Assembly: GCA_010031845.1 (NCBI GenBank)
Contig: RGYX01000055.1
Location: 1 to 6,249, forward strand
Direction of reading: 5' to 3'
From: Verrucomicrobiota bacterium
GTDB lineage: Bacteria > Verrucomicrobiota > Verrucomicrobiia > Methylacidiphilales > Verrucolacustridaceae
Length of the DNA stretch: 6,249 bases
A model generated the notes under the pieces. That model had not been told where the DNA came from, did not search any database, and was given only the letters and a program-made list of their open reading frames with translations. Positions 1-6,208 of this stretch are shown piece by piece; position 1 is the first letter of the stretch, and each line of letters opens with the position of its first letter. The position numbers were made by a program, and so were the translations under genes.

Positions 1-478
1 AGGTGTTGCGATCGCGCCAATCCACCACGGAGGAGAGGCGCTCCGTTCCGATTAGCAGGATGTTTTTTGCCGTACCTGCGCGAATGAACTGGTCGGCCAG
101 GATCAACCCGTAAAGAAAACCGGAGCAGGCGGCCTGTAGGTCAAACGCGGGGCATCCGGAGGCACCCAGCTCGGCGGAAATCCGGCAGGCGGTGGAGGGA
201 AAAAAGGAATCGGGGGTGACGGTGGCAACTAAAATGAGATCAAGATCGGTAGCCTTGATTTTGGCGTTGGTGAGGGCTTTTTTGGCGGCCTCCACGCCCA
301 TGAGAGTGGAGGTCTCCTTTTCAGAAGCCAAACGACGCTCCTTGATTCCGGTGCGGGTTAGAATCCATTCATCACTGGTTTCCACCAACTTTTCGAGATC
401 CTGGTTGGAGAGGATGCGGGCGGGGAGATAGACGCCCGATCCGGCCAAACGCAGGCCGGAATCAGGCCGGGACGACAT
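1..478 (-). CDS. fabH: Beta-ketoacyl-ACP synthase III (KAS III), C-terminus cut by window edge
   Basis: FabH condenses a short acyl-CoA (usually acetyl-CoA) with malonyl-ACP, the first step of type II fatty-acid synthesis in the cytoplasm. The reading frame opens at ATG 478-476 and runs open to the left edge, giving 159 complete codons, about half of the usual 310-330 residues. The N-terminal thiolase-fold half is clear: TSDEWI (residues 34-39) followed by TRTGIKERR, then DLILVATVTPD, FPSTAC, and the active-site motif QAACSGF with the nucleophilic Cys at about residue 118. The catalytic His and Asn lie beyond the edge. The start lies inside the end of plsX (17-base overlap) and has an AAGGA purine run about 11 bases upstream, one of the few plausible Shine-Dalgarno sites here. 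No lesion is seen in the visible part. It probably continues into fabD/fabG, by analogy with other bacteria. Confidence 0.96.
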   Translation of the reverse strand, partial: MSSRPDSGLRLAGSGVYLPARILSNQDLEKLVETSDEWILTRTGIKERRLASEKETSTLMGVEAAKKALTNAKIKATDLDLILVATVTPDSFFPSTACRISAELGASGCPAFDLQAACSGFLYGLILADQFIRAGTAKNILLIGTERLSSVVDWRDRNT

Positions 479-1483
479 CGCTTTGGGCTTCCTTGTGGGC
501 TCCCGCCATTTCCGCCGCGCGGATAATGCGGTTGTTGACGTCATGCTCAACCGCTTCCACGGCCTCGCGGATGGCATTGCGAATCGCTTTCACGGTGGAA
601 CTTCCGTGGGCGATCACCGTGATGCCGTTGACCCCGAGGAGAAGGGAGCCGCCGTACTCCTCGTAGTTGGTCTTTTTCTTGATGGCGCGAAACGCGGCGC
701 GGGCGAGCCAGGCTCCCAACATGCGGATCGGAGTTTTTTTAATTTCGTGTTTCAACCATTGGAAAATGGCGTTGGCGATGCTTTCGCCGGTTTTCAGAAC
801 GACATTGCCGACGAATCCGTCGCACACCACGACCTCGACAGGATTTTCAAAGAGATCGCGTCCTTCGATGTTGCCGGTGAAGTGAATGGGGGCGTTGGAA
901 AGGAGTTTGAAGGCGTCCTTGGTCAGGGAGTTTCCCTTCACATCCTCGGAGCCGATCGAAAGCAGGCCCACCCTGGGTTTTTTGTAGCCAAGAATTTCCT
1001 CGGAAAAAACGGAGCCCATGACGGCGTAATCTAGCAGGTGTTCCGGTCGGGCATCCAGGTTGGCACCGGCATCCATCAGGACAAAGAGGTTGGTTTCCGT
1101 CGGCATGATGGTGGCAATGCCAGGACGGCTGATCCCGGGAAGTGTCCGGAGGCGGATGGTGGCGGCGGCAACCATGGCTCCCGTGTGTCCCGCAGAGACA
1201 GCGGCATCGGTTCAATCGAGCGCAGAATGGAGTTATCCCTTTTGCGACGCAGGGATTCCACGGGGGAATCACCCATTTCGATGACTTCCTTGCAGTGGCG
1301 GATTTCGAGGCGGGAATCCGGTTTTGCGTGACCGACTTTTTTCAGTTCCTCGCGGATGAGGGTTTCTTGTCCGAAAAGGAACAGTTTTTCGATTTGGGGA
1401 AACTGGGCCAATGCTTCGATGGCTGCGGCGACGGGGCGCTCGGGTGCGAAATCTCCACCCATCGCATCGAGCGCTATCTTCAT
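462..1483 (-). CDS. plsX: Phosphate acyltransferase PlsX, reading frame broken by an internal deletion of about 19 bases
   Basis: PlsX transfers acyl chains from acyl-ACP to inorganic phosphate, making acyl-phosphate for PlsY and so for phosphatidic acid synthesis. The N-terminal part reads from ATG 1483-1481 for 91 residues: MKIALDAMGGDFAPE, EVIEMGDSPVESLRRKRDNS, ending at SILRSIE (GAA at 1213-1211). The rest lies in another frame from about 1211 to the TGA at 464-462: TDAAVSAGHTGAMVAAA, then MDAGANLDARPEHL, VGLLSIGSEDVKGN, VVVCDGFVGNVVLK, YGGSLLLG and AHGSS. Against remembered PlsX proteins, about six residues between SIE and TDAA (typically like LVKEGx) are absent. Joined, the protein would be about 346 residues, normal for the family. 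As assembled, neither half is a whole enzyme; the downstream half could start at ATG 1175. It lies between rpmF (31-base gap) and fabH (17-base overlap). Assembly error or true mutation cannot be told apart from this sequence. Confidence 0.93.
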
Positions 1484-1514
1484 GAAGGGATCCGCCCGAA
1501 AGCGGAAAACAACA

Positions 1515-1700
1515 TCAGGCGGCGGGTGTTTCGATGGTCAGAATCTGACGGTCGCGGTAACGACCGGTGGCCGGATCCACCACATGGGAGAGGTGGAAGC
1601 TGCCGGATTTGTCGCGGCGGAGTTGGGGCAGTTCACGCCGGTGTGCGGAACGGCGCATGCGTAGTCGCATTTTCGATGTTTTGCGTTTCGGGACACCCAT
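1515..1700 (-). CDS. rpmF: 50S ribosomal protein L32 (bL32)
   Basis: L32 is a small basic protein of the large ribosomal subunit. The 61-residue product begins MGVPKRKTSKMRLRMRRSAH, the typical L32 opening (M-x-x-PKRK-SK-x-R), and ends with the family's HxVxPxxGxYRxRQ-like segment, here HVVDPATGRYRDRQ, followed by ILTIE. It has no cysteines, so it is the zinc-free form. I chose ATG 1700-1698: the frame is open upstream to 1847, but those 49 extra codons lie inside yceD and do not resemble L32. The start lies four bases after the yceD stop, and a GGAG about 10 bases upstream, inside the yceD end, may serve as ribosome binding site. The yceD-rpmF-plsX order is one of the best conserved pairings in bacteria. 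Confidence 0.96.
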   Translation of the reverse strand: MGVPKRKTSKMRLRMRRSAHRRELPQLRRDKSGSFHLSHVVDPATGRYRDRQILTIETPAA

Positions 1701-1704
1701 GTTC

Positions 1705-2169
1705 TCAGTTCTCCGTTTTGAGCCTGTCCAGATCCCGCCAGACGGTGGCTCGTCGTTTTTCGGCGAAGTCGTCCCGATCCGAAGGGGTAAATACCCGACC
1801 CGAATACGGACACCGACCTTCACCGTCCAACTCGCAGCGGGCTGCAAGCGGAAGGGCTAGAATGATGTCCTCCCGGATCAACGGCGTCAAGTCGAGCAAA
1901 GCATCGTCCTGAATGGGACAAATCTGGCAGAAGTCCTTGATTTGGAGGTTCCAAGGGATGAAGTCCAGGCATCTGGCGCAGGTGATCTTGAATTCGGAAC
2001 TGAGGGTGCCGGTGATCGTGACCTCTTTTCCGGTGCGAACCAAATGCAGTTGGTAATGGATTTTATCCCATCCCTGGGTTTCGCCCGGAGGCAAGTCGTA
2101 GTCAGTCACGGGGAGGGAGCCCGAGAGCGAGAGACCTTCTTCCGGAATTTGGCGCGGATCGATCTTCAT
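1705..2169 (-). CDS. yceD: YceD family protein (DUF177), 23S rRNA accumulation protein
   Basis: This is a member of the YceD/DUF177 family, which is nearly always encoded just before rpmF and has been linked to 23S rRNA accumulation in E. coli and plants; its biochemical role is not settled. The 154-residue protein shows the family hallmarks: a C-x2-C pair in TCARCLD (Cys64, Cys67), the conserved acidic/hydrophobic block DLTPLIREDIILALP (about residues 93-107), and a later Cys pair (Cys112, Cys120). The later pair has a wider spacing than the usual form of this motif. A further C-x2-C (Cys81, Cys84) sits between them. ATG 2169-2167 overlaps the coaD stop as ATGA, suggesting translational coupling; the stop lies four bases before rpmF. 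Metal binding is plausible but inferred. No membrane segment or signal peptide is visible. Confidence 0.9.
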   Translation of the reverse strand: MKIDPRQIPEEGLSLSGSLPVTDYDLPPGETQGWDKIHYQLHLVRTGKEVTITGTLSSEFKITCARCLDFIPWNLQIKDFCQICPIQDDALLDLTPLIREDIILALPLAARCELDGEGRCPYSGRVFTPSDRDDFAEKRRATVWRDLDRLKTEN

Positions 2170-2657
2170 TTTTTTCGGTAGCGACGCAGCAGGGTTGCGG
2201 CGGCGGGAGGCGGAACGAATTCGTCCAACGGGGCGCCTAGACGGGCTAATTCGCGCACAAGATTGGAGCTCAGAAAGGAAAGCGTTTCGCGCGGCATCAG
2301 AAAGACGGATTCGAGATCGGGATGAAGTCGGCGATTGGTCAAGGCTAGCTGGAATTCGTATTCAAAATCGGAAACAGCGCGGAGTCCGCGGATCACGGCC
2401 ACGGCGCCCTCCTTTTTGGCGAACTCAACCATCAGGCCGCGAAAGGAGGTCACCTTGACTTGTTGGGCCCAAGGTTCGGGGTGGATGCTTTTTTTGAGCA
2501 AGTCGACTCGTTCCTCGGTCGTGAAGGTTGCGTCCTTGGGGCTATCTTCCGCAACGGCCACCACCACTTCATCGAAGAGTCGGGCGGCCCGGGCCAGAAC
2601 ATCCAGATGTCCCAAGGTCACGGGATCGAAGGTGCCGGGATAAATGGCGCGCTTCAT
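2166..2657 (-). CDS. coaD: Phosphopantetheine adenylyltransferase (PPAT)
   Basis: CoaD transfers AMP from ATP to 4'-phosphopantetheine, giving dephospho-CoA, the second-last step of coenzyme A synthesis. The product is 163 residues, normal for bacterial PPAT (about 160). It carries the nucleotidyltransferase opening AIYPGTFDPVTLGHLD, with the TxGH motif at residues 14-17, then FTTEERVDLL, RGLRAVSDFEYEFQLALTNR (about 90-109), ESVFLMP and the SSNLVRELARLG segment (about 130-141) that contributes to the ATP site. I chose ATG 2657-2655; upstream codons to 2822 do not match the family. The leader has no Shine-Dalgarno sequence and reads ACCCCTTCC directly before ATG. It starts 44 bases after prmC and overlaps yceD by ATGA. 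Its place among acpP, fabF, plsX and fabH fits, because CoA supplies both the prosthetic group of ACP and the substrates of FabH. Confidence 0.97.
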   Translation of the reverse strand: MKRAIYPGTFDPVTLGHLDVLARAARLFDEVVVAVAEDSPKDATFTTEERVDLLKKSIHPEPWAQQVKVTSFRGLMVEFAKKEGAVAVIRGLRAVSDFEYEFQLALTNRRLHPDLESVFLMPRETLSFLSSNLVRELARLGAPLDEFVPPPAAATLLRRYRKK

Positions 2658-2701
2658 GGAAGGGGTATGTTCACGCAAAGCGGCGGGGGAGGCAAGGGGC
2701 A

Positions 2702-3506
2702 CTACACCAAGGTTGCCTCGACGAAACGGGGCCGAGAGGTGAGGTCCGGATGAATGATCGCGCGGGTAAAGCCGGCGGAGCGGGTGAGTTCCGCCACCGT
2801 TTCTGTTTGGGAGGAGCCACATTCCAGGAGAAGGGTGGAGGTGAGTTGCATGGCCTGGGGAATCAGTCGGCGGATCAGGTCGAGACCGTTCTTCCCACCG
2901 TCCAGCGCAAGCTTGGGGTCGTGGCGCACTTCCGGTTCGGCTCCTTCTATCTCTTGAGGGGTCAGATAGGGAAGATTGGCGGTGATCAACAGGGCCTTTT
3001 CGGCAAGGCCTACCAAAAGGTCGTTTTCACGCCAATCCACGGACGTTCCCTCCGGTGGTGCGGACGGGACATGGGTGGTGTTCTGGCGGGCCAAGGCAAG
3101 AGCTTCGGGGGATAGGTCGAGCCCCAAGTAGCGGTGCTGAGGATGTTTTCTGGCCAAGGCGAGGGGAATGGCGCCGCTGCCGGTGCCCACGTCGATCAGA
3201 ATGCGGATCGCGTGTTCGACCAGGATTTCAGTTTCAGGTCTGGGAACAAGAGCGGCTTTGCCGCAAAGCAGGGACAATCCGCTGAAGCCGGTGCTGCCGG
3301 TGATGTGCTGGATCGGTTCCCGGGAAGCCCGGCGTCGAACCAGACCGCGGAGTTGCTCCAGTTCGGTTGCGCTTAGTTCCCTTTCAAACTGGAGGTAAAG
3401 CTGAAGCCGGGGAAGCCCAAGGGCATGGGCAATGAGGAGTTCGGACTGAAGTCGCGGGGAGGGAATGCCGTTTTTGGCGAAATGCCCGGTGGTGGCCTAG
3501 TTTCAT
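2702..3506 (-). CDS. prmC: Peptide chain release factor N5-glutamine methyltransferase PrmC; start and body lie in different frames
   Basis: PrmC (HemK) uses SAM to methylate the Gln of the GGQ motif in release factors, here probably the RF1 encoded just upstream. The body is clear: the N-terminal helical domain (IPSPRLQSELLIAHALGLPR, LYLQFER, LVRRRASREPIQHITG), then LVPRPETE, the SAM motif DVGTGSGAIPLALA, LGLDLS, and NLPY (codons 2977-2966), the family's NPPY catalytic motif with Leu second. This frame is open from 3496 to the TAG at 2702, about 264 residues, but holds no ATG, GTG or TTG before a TTG at 3277, which would omit the N-terminal domain. The expected start, ATG 3506-3504 overlapping the prfA stop as ATGA, is in another frame, and only about ten bases separate it from the body. 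Roughly 11-17 bases appear to be missing. The linker between LVEHAIR and ILIDVG also looks about seven residues short. It may be an assembly fault or a broken gene. Confidence 0.9.
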
Positions 3507-4585
3507 GTCCCCATTCCGGATTCTTTAAGTCTTCGTTGGAGATCATCGGCGGCCAAGGCCTCGACGAGGGGTTCCAGCTTTCCCTCCATGACCAAAGACA
3601 GATCATGGGAGGTGAAGCCGATGCGGTGATCGGTGAGGCGGTTCTGGGGAAAATTGTAGGTTCGAATTTTCTCGTTTCGTTCCCCGGTGCCGACTTGTTG
3701 CCGACGGGCGGCCTCGACCTTGCCGCGCTCCTCCTCACGTTTTTTCTCGAGAAGGCGGGAGGCCAGGATTTTCATGGCGGTGGCCCGATTTTTGATCTGG
3801 GAACGGCTGTCTTGGCAGCGAACGATCAGCCCGGTGGGGATGTGAAGGACTTGGACCGCCGAGTCGGTGGTGTTAACGCCCTGCCCCCCGGGACCTCCGG
3901 AGCGGCAGACCTCCACCCGGACCTCGTCGGGCCGAATCTGGAGTTCAACTTCTTCGGCCACGGGCAAAACGGCTACCGTGGCGGTGGAGGTGTGGATCCG
4001 GCCCTGCGCTTCCGTGGCGGGGACGCGCTGAACTCGGTGCACACCGCTTTCATGGCGCATGGCGGCAAAAACCCCTGGGCCGCTCATTTCAAAAACAATT
4101 TCCTTCAGGCCGCCAAGCTCCGAGGAGCTGGCCGAAAGGGCTTCCAGTTTCCATCCGCGGGTTTCCGCGTAGCGGCTGTACATCCGGTACAGGTCGCCCG
4201 CAAAGATGGCGGCCTCGGTGCCTCCGGCCCCGGCGCGGATTTCCACGATGGTGTCGCGGTGTTCATCGGGATCCGGCGGGAGAATAGAGCGAAGAACCGC
4301 CTCTCGGGCGGCGGCTTCCTCGCGGGCGATTTCGGCGGCCTCCTCCTCGGCCAGTTGCCGCATCTCCGGATCGGTGGTGGAGGCACGCAGGGCCTCGTTT
4401 TCGGATCGTTGGGCGATGAGTGAAACCAGACGACGCGCTGCCTCCGTGCCGGAACGGATGCGGGCGTGCTCACGGGCCAGATCACGGGCGCGGTTGGCTT
4501 GGCGATAAAGGCCGGGATCAGCCATCTCCAGGTCGAGTTCCTGTAGGCGGGCCTCCAGGCGGGAGAGTTGGGCGGCGGGATCCAC
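3503..4585 (-). CDS. prfA: Peptide chain release factor 1 (RF1)
   Basis: RF1 recognises UAA and UAG stop codons on the ribosome and triggers release of the finished peptide. The 360-residue product is full length and uninterrupted. Visible landmarks are the coiled N-terminal domain, GAGGTEAA and FAGDLYRMYSRYAE (about 119-141), the PAT tripeptide that reads stop codons (residues 189-191, in RVPATEAQGRIHTS), and the GGQ motif (233-235, in GPGGQGVNTTDSAV) that enters the peptidyl-transferase centre and is the PrmC substrate. PAT rather than SPF separates it from RF2. The C-terminus has the usual RTYNFPQNRLTDHR. The start is GTG at 4585-4583. An ATG eight bases further upstream is out of frame and there is no clear ribosome binding site, so the exact start is less certain than the product. 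The TGA stop overlaps the prmC ATG. Confidence 0.97.
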   Translation of the reverse strand: MDPAAQLSRLEARLQELDLEMADPGLYRQANRARDLAREHARIRSGTEAARRLVSLIAQRSENEALRASTTDPEMRQLAEEEAAEIAREEAAAREAVLRSILPPDPDEHRDTIVEIRAGAGGTEAAIFAGDLYRMYSRYAETRGWKLEALSASSSELGGLKEIVFEMSGPGVFAAMRHESGVHRVQRVPATEAQGRIHTSTATVAVLPVAEEVELQIRPDEVRVEVCRSGGPGGQGVNTTDSAVQVLHIPTGLIVRCQDSRSQIKNRATAMKILASRLLEKKREEERGKVEAARRQQVGTGERNEKIRTYNFPQNRLTDHRIGFTSHDLSLVMEGKLEPLVEALAADDLQRRLKESGMGT

Positions 4586-4599
4586 TGGGGCATGGGCGG

Positions 4600-4628
4600 A
4601 AACAAAATCCCGGCGGGGAAGGCCGGGA
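4600..4628 (-). terminator. Intrinsic terminator-like hairpin between rpmE and prfA
   Basis: Read on the minus strand, a 7-base-pair stem TCCCGGC/GCCGGGA (4628-4622 with 4614-4608) closes a 7-base loop and is followed at once by TTTTGTTT (4607-4600). This is the form of a Rho-independent terminator. It follows the rpmE stop by 20 bases and ends 14 bases before the prfA GTG. It probably limits read-through from fabF-rpmE, or acts as a leaky attenuator, since there is no room for a promoter between it and prfA. Confidence 0.65.
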
Positions 4629-4644
4629 GGGGGTTTCCGCTCGG

Positions 4645-4656
4645 GCGCCTAGGCGC
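4645..4656. repeat. 12-base perfect palindrome over the rpmE stop codon
   Basis: GCGCCTAGGCGC is its own reverse complement and contains the rpmE TAG stop at 4651-4649. It has no loop, so it would form a poor hairpin. It could be chance in a GC-rich Lys/Ala-coding tail or a protein-binding site; nothing else supports a function. Confidence 0.4.
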
Positions 4657-4888
4657 GCTTTTTCGCCTTCGCCTTGGGAGCGGCGGCGGGGTTGTCGGTG
4701 AAACGGCGGCGGAATTTTTCCACGCGCCCGGCAGTATCGACGAACTTCTGGGTTCCGGTAAAGAAAGGGTGGCAGGAGGCACAAATCCCAAGACGAAGCT
4801 GAGCCTTGGTGGAGCGGGTCTGGTAGGTCGCACCGCAGGCACAAGTCATAGTGCTGGCAACGTATTCAGGATGACCTTCCGATTTCAT
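4649..4888 (-). CDS. rpmE: 50S ribosomal protein L31 (bL31), zinc-binding type
   Basis: L31 sits on the large ribosomal subunit near the central protuberance and bridges the subunits. The 79-residue product begins MKSEGHPEYVASTMTCACGATYQTRSTK in short stretches typical of L31, and continues ICASCHPFFTG, QKFVDTAGRVEKFRRRF. Cys16, Cys18, Cys36 and Cys39 are the expected zinc-binding set, so this is the C+ form rather than the zinc-free paralogue made in zinc starvation. The tail (about residues 66-79) is rich in Ala and Lys and longer than in the basic bacterial form. I chose ATG 4888-4886, 11 bases after the fabF stop; the frame is open to 4927 but that part lies inside fabF. The leader reads CCCTCTTC before ATG and has no Shine-Dalgarno sequence. 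It is probably cotranscribed with fabF and is followed by a terminator-like hairpin. Confidence 0.97.
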   Translation of the reverse strand: MKSEGHPEYVASTMTCACGATYQTRSTKAQLRLGICASCHPFFTGTQKFVDTAGRVEKFRRRFTDNPAAAPKAKAKKRA

Positions 4889-4899
4889 GAAGAGGGAAA

Positions 4900-6144
4900 T
4901 TAAACCAGACGGGAGGCGATGAGGCAAGCGTTGTGACCGCCAAAGCCGAAGGAGTTGTTCATTACGATTTTGATCTTCTGCTCACGGGGTTTGTGGGGGA
5001 CGTAGTCCAAATCACATTCCGGATCGGGATCCTCCAGGTTGATGGTGGCAGGGAGGATGCTTTTTTCGATGGCCTTTAGGCAGATGGCCATTTCCACCGA
5101 GCCGGCGGCCCCGAGCAGATGGCCCAAGCTGGATTTGGTGGAACTGACCGCGACCTTTTTGGCGTGGGCGCCGAGGACAGATTTGATCGCCTGAGTTTCA
5201 CAAATGTCGCCCTGAGGGGTCGAGGTTCCGTGGGCGTTGATATAATCGACCTGATCGGCGGAGATGTTGGCATGCTTGAGGGCGATGCGCATGGCGCGGG
5301 CGGCTCCGGCTCCCTCGGGGGCGGGGGCGGTCAAGTGGTGGGCGTCGGCGGTGGCGCCATAGCCAAGCAATTCCCCATAGATGCGGGCATTTCGTTTTTT
5401 GGCGTGTTCGTATTCCTCCAGGACAACGATGGCGGCTCCTTCACTGAGAACGAAGCCATCGCGTCCCTTGTCAAAGGGGCGGGAGGCGCGGGTGGGTTCC
5501 TCGTTCCGGGTCGAGAGGGCGCGCATGGCGGCAAATCCGCTGAGGCCAAGGGGCACCACCGCCGCCTCGCTGCCTCCTGCCACGATCAAGTCGGCCTCGT
5601 TTTCACGGATGAGGCGCCAGCTCTCCCCGATGGAATGGCTAGCGGTCGCGCAGGCCGAGACGATGGCGAAATTGGGCCCACGCAGCCCGTAGTGCATCGA
5701 GATATGACCCGAAGCAATGTTGTTGATCATCATCGGGATCATGAAGGGGGAGACCTTCTTGGGGCCGCGATCGCGGAGGATGGAGTGTTGTTCCTCCAGC
5801 GTGCTGAGTCCTCCGATTCCGGATCCCACCAAGACCCCGGCCCGATCCGCGTCGAGCGTTGCGCCTTGGAGCCCGGCATCCTTCCAAGCTTCCGCGGCGG
5901 CGGCCATGGCGAGATGGGTGTAACGGTCGGTCCGGCGAACTTCCTTGGGATTTTTAAAGCCAATGGCGGGGTCGAAGTTGCGGACCTCGCCCGCAATCCG
6001 GCAGTCGTAGTCCTTGCAGTCAAACGCAGTGATGGGACCGATGCCGCTTTTGCCCTGCAGGAGAAGATCCCAAGTGGTGGGAAAATCGTTGGCTAAGGGC
6101 GTAAGGGCCCCCAGGCCGGTGATGACGACACGACGCGTGCTCAT
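4900..6144 (-). CDS. fabF: Beta-ketoacyl-ACP synthase II (KAS II)
   Basis: FabF condenses acyl-ACP with malonyl-ACP in each elongation round of type II fatty-acid synthesis. The product is 414 residues, one longer than E. coli FabF, and looks intact. It begins MSTRRVVITGLGALTPLAN. The thiolase-fold catalytic triad is visible: Cys165 in VSACATASH, His305 in NAHGTSTPQGD and His342 in SSTKSSLGHLLGAAG, with Lys337 just before. Other family blocks are VGSGIGGL, ALSTRNEEP, SRPFDKGRDGFVLSEGA, and the C-terminal NNSFGFGGHNA. ATG 6144-6142 is the only sensible start. The leader is CCCTGAATTTC with no Shine-Dalgarno sequence. It starts 11 bases after the U-tract of a strong terminator that follows acpP, so expression may depend on leakage through that terminator or on an unseen promoter within acpP. 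rpmE follows after 11 bases. Confidence 0.98.
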   Translation of the reverse strand: MSTRRVVITGLGALTPLANDFPTTWDLLLQGKSGIGPITAFDCKDYDCRIAGEVRNFDPAIGFKNPKEVRRTDRYTHLAMAAAAEAWKDAGLQGATLDADRAGVLVGSGIGGLSTLEEQHSILRDRGPKKVSPFMIPMMINNIASGHISMHYGLRGPNFAIVSACATASHSIGESWRLIRENEADLIVAGGSEAAVVPLGLSGFAAMRALSTRNEEPTRASRPFDKGRDGFVLSEGAAIVVLEEYEHAKKRNARIYGELLGYGATADAHHLTAPAPEGAGAARAMRIALKHANISADQVDYINAHGTSTPQGDICETQAIKSVLGAHAKKVAVSSTKSSLGHLLGAAGSVEMAICLKAIEKSILPATINLEDPDPECDLDYVPHKPREQKIKIVMNNSFGFGGHNACLIASRLV

Positions 6145-6155
6145 GAAATTCAGGG

Positions 6156-6194
6156 AAAAAAACGCCCGGCCGGGATGGTTTTCCGGGCCGGGCG
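6156..6194 (-). terminator. Rho-independent terminator after acpP
   Basis: On the minus strand, CGCCCGGCC (6194-6186) pairs perfectly with GGCCGGGCG (6171-6163), a 9-base-pair GC-rich stem with a 14-base loop that can add two further G-C pairs after a C-C mismatch. Seven T residues follow (6162-6156). It begins 14 bases after the acpP stop and ends 11 bases before the fabF ATG. This is the clearest regulatory element in the window and would make acpP expression largely independent of fabF, as expected for the very abundant ACP. Confidence 0.9.
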
Positions 6195-6208
6195 CATCGA
6201 GTCCAACC

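Noticed and set aside
1205..1216. Programmed ribosomal frameshift in plsX
   Set aside because: There is no slippery heptamer, and a simple shift would still leave about six conserved-region residues missing, so a deletion fits better.
847..1272. Open frame of 141 codons overlapping the plsX lesion
   Set aside because: It is the third frame of plsX; its His/Pro/Arg-rich translation matches no family.
1484..1514. Small hairpin between rpmF and plsX (TCCGC/GCGGA)
   Set aside because: Five base pairs with no U-tract after it; too weak to call a terminator.
1701..1847. Upstream extension of rpmF to ATG 1847
   Set aside because: The 49 extra residues lie inside yceD and do not resemble L32, while MGVPKRKTSK is the standard L32 start.
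2658..2822. Upstream extension of coaD to 2822
   Set aside because: The extra residues lie in the prmC end and are not PPAT-like; MKRAIYPGTFDP is the usual start.
3425..4423. Long plus-strand open frame of 332 codons
   Set aside because: It lies antisense to prfA and prmC, both clearly recognised, is Gly/Ala-rich with no known motif, and arises from GC-biased codons on the other strand.
5119..6096. Long plus-strand open frame of 325 codons
   Set aside because: Antisense to intact fabF, low-complexity Gly/Val/Asp composition, no domain or start signal.
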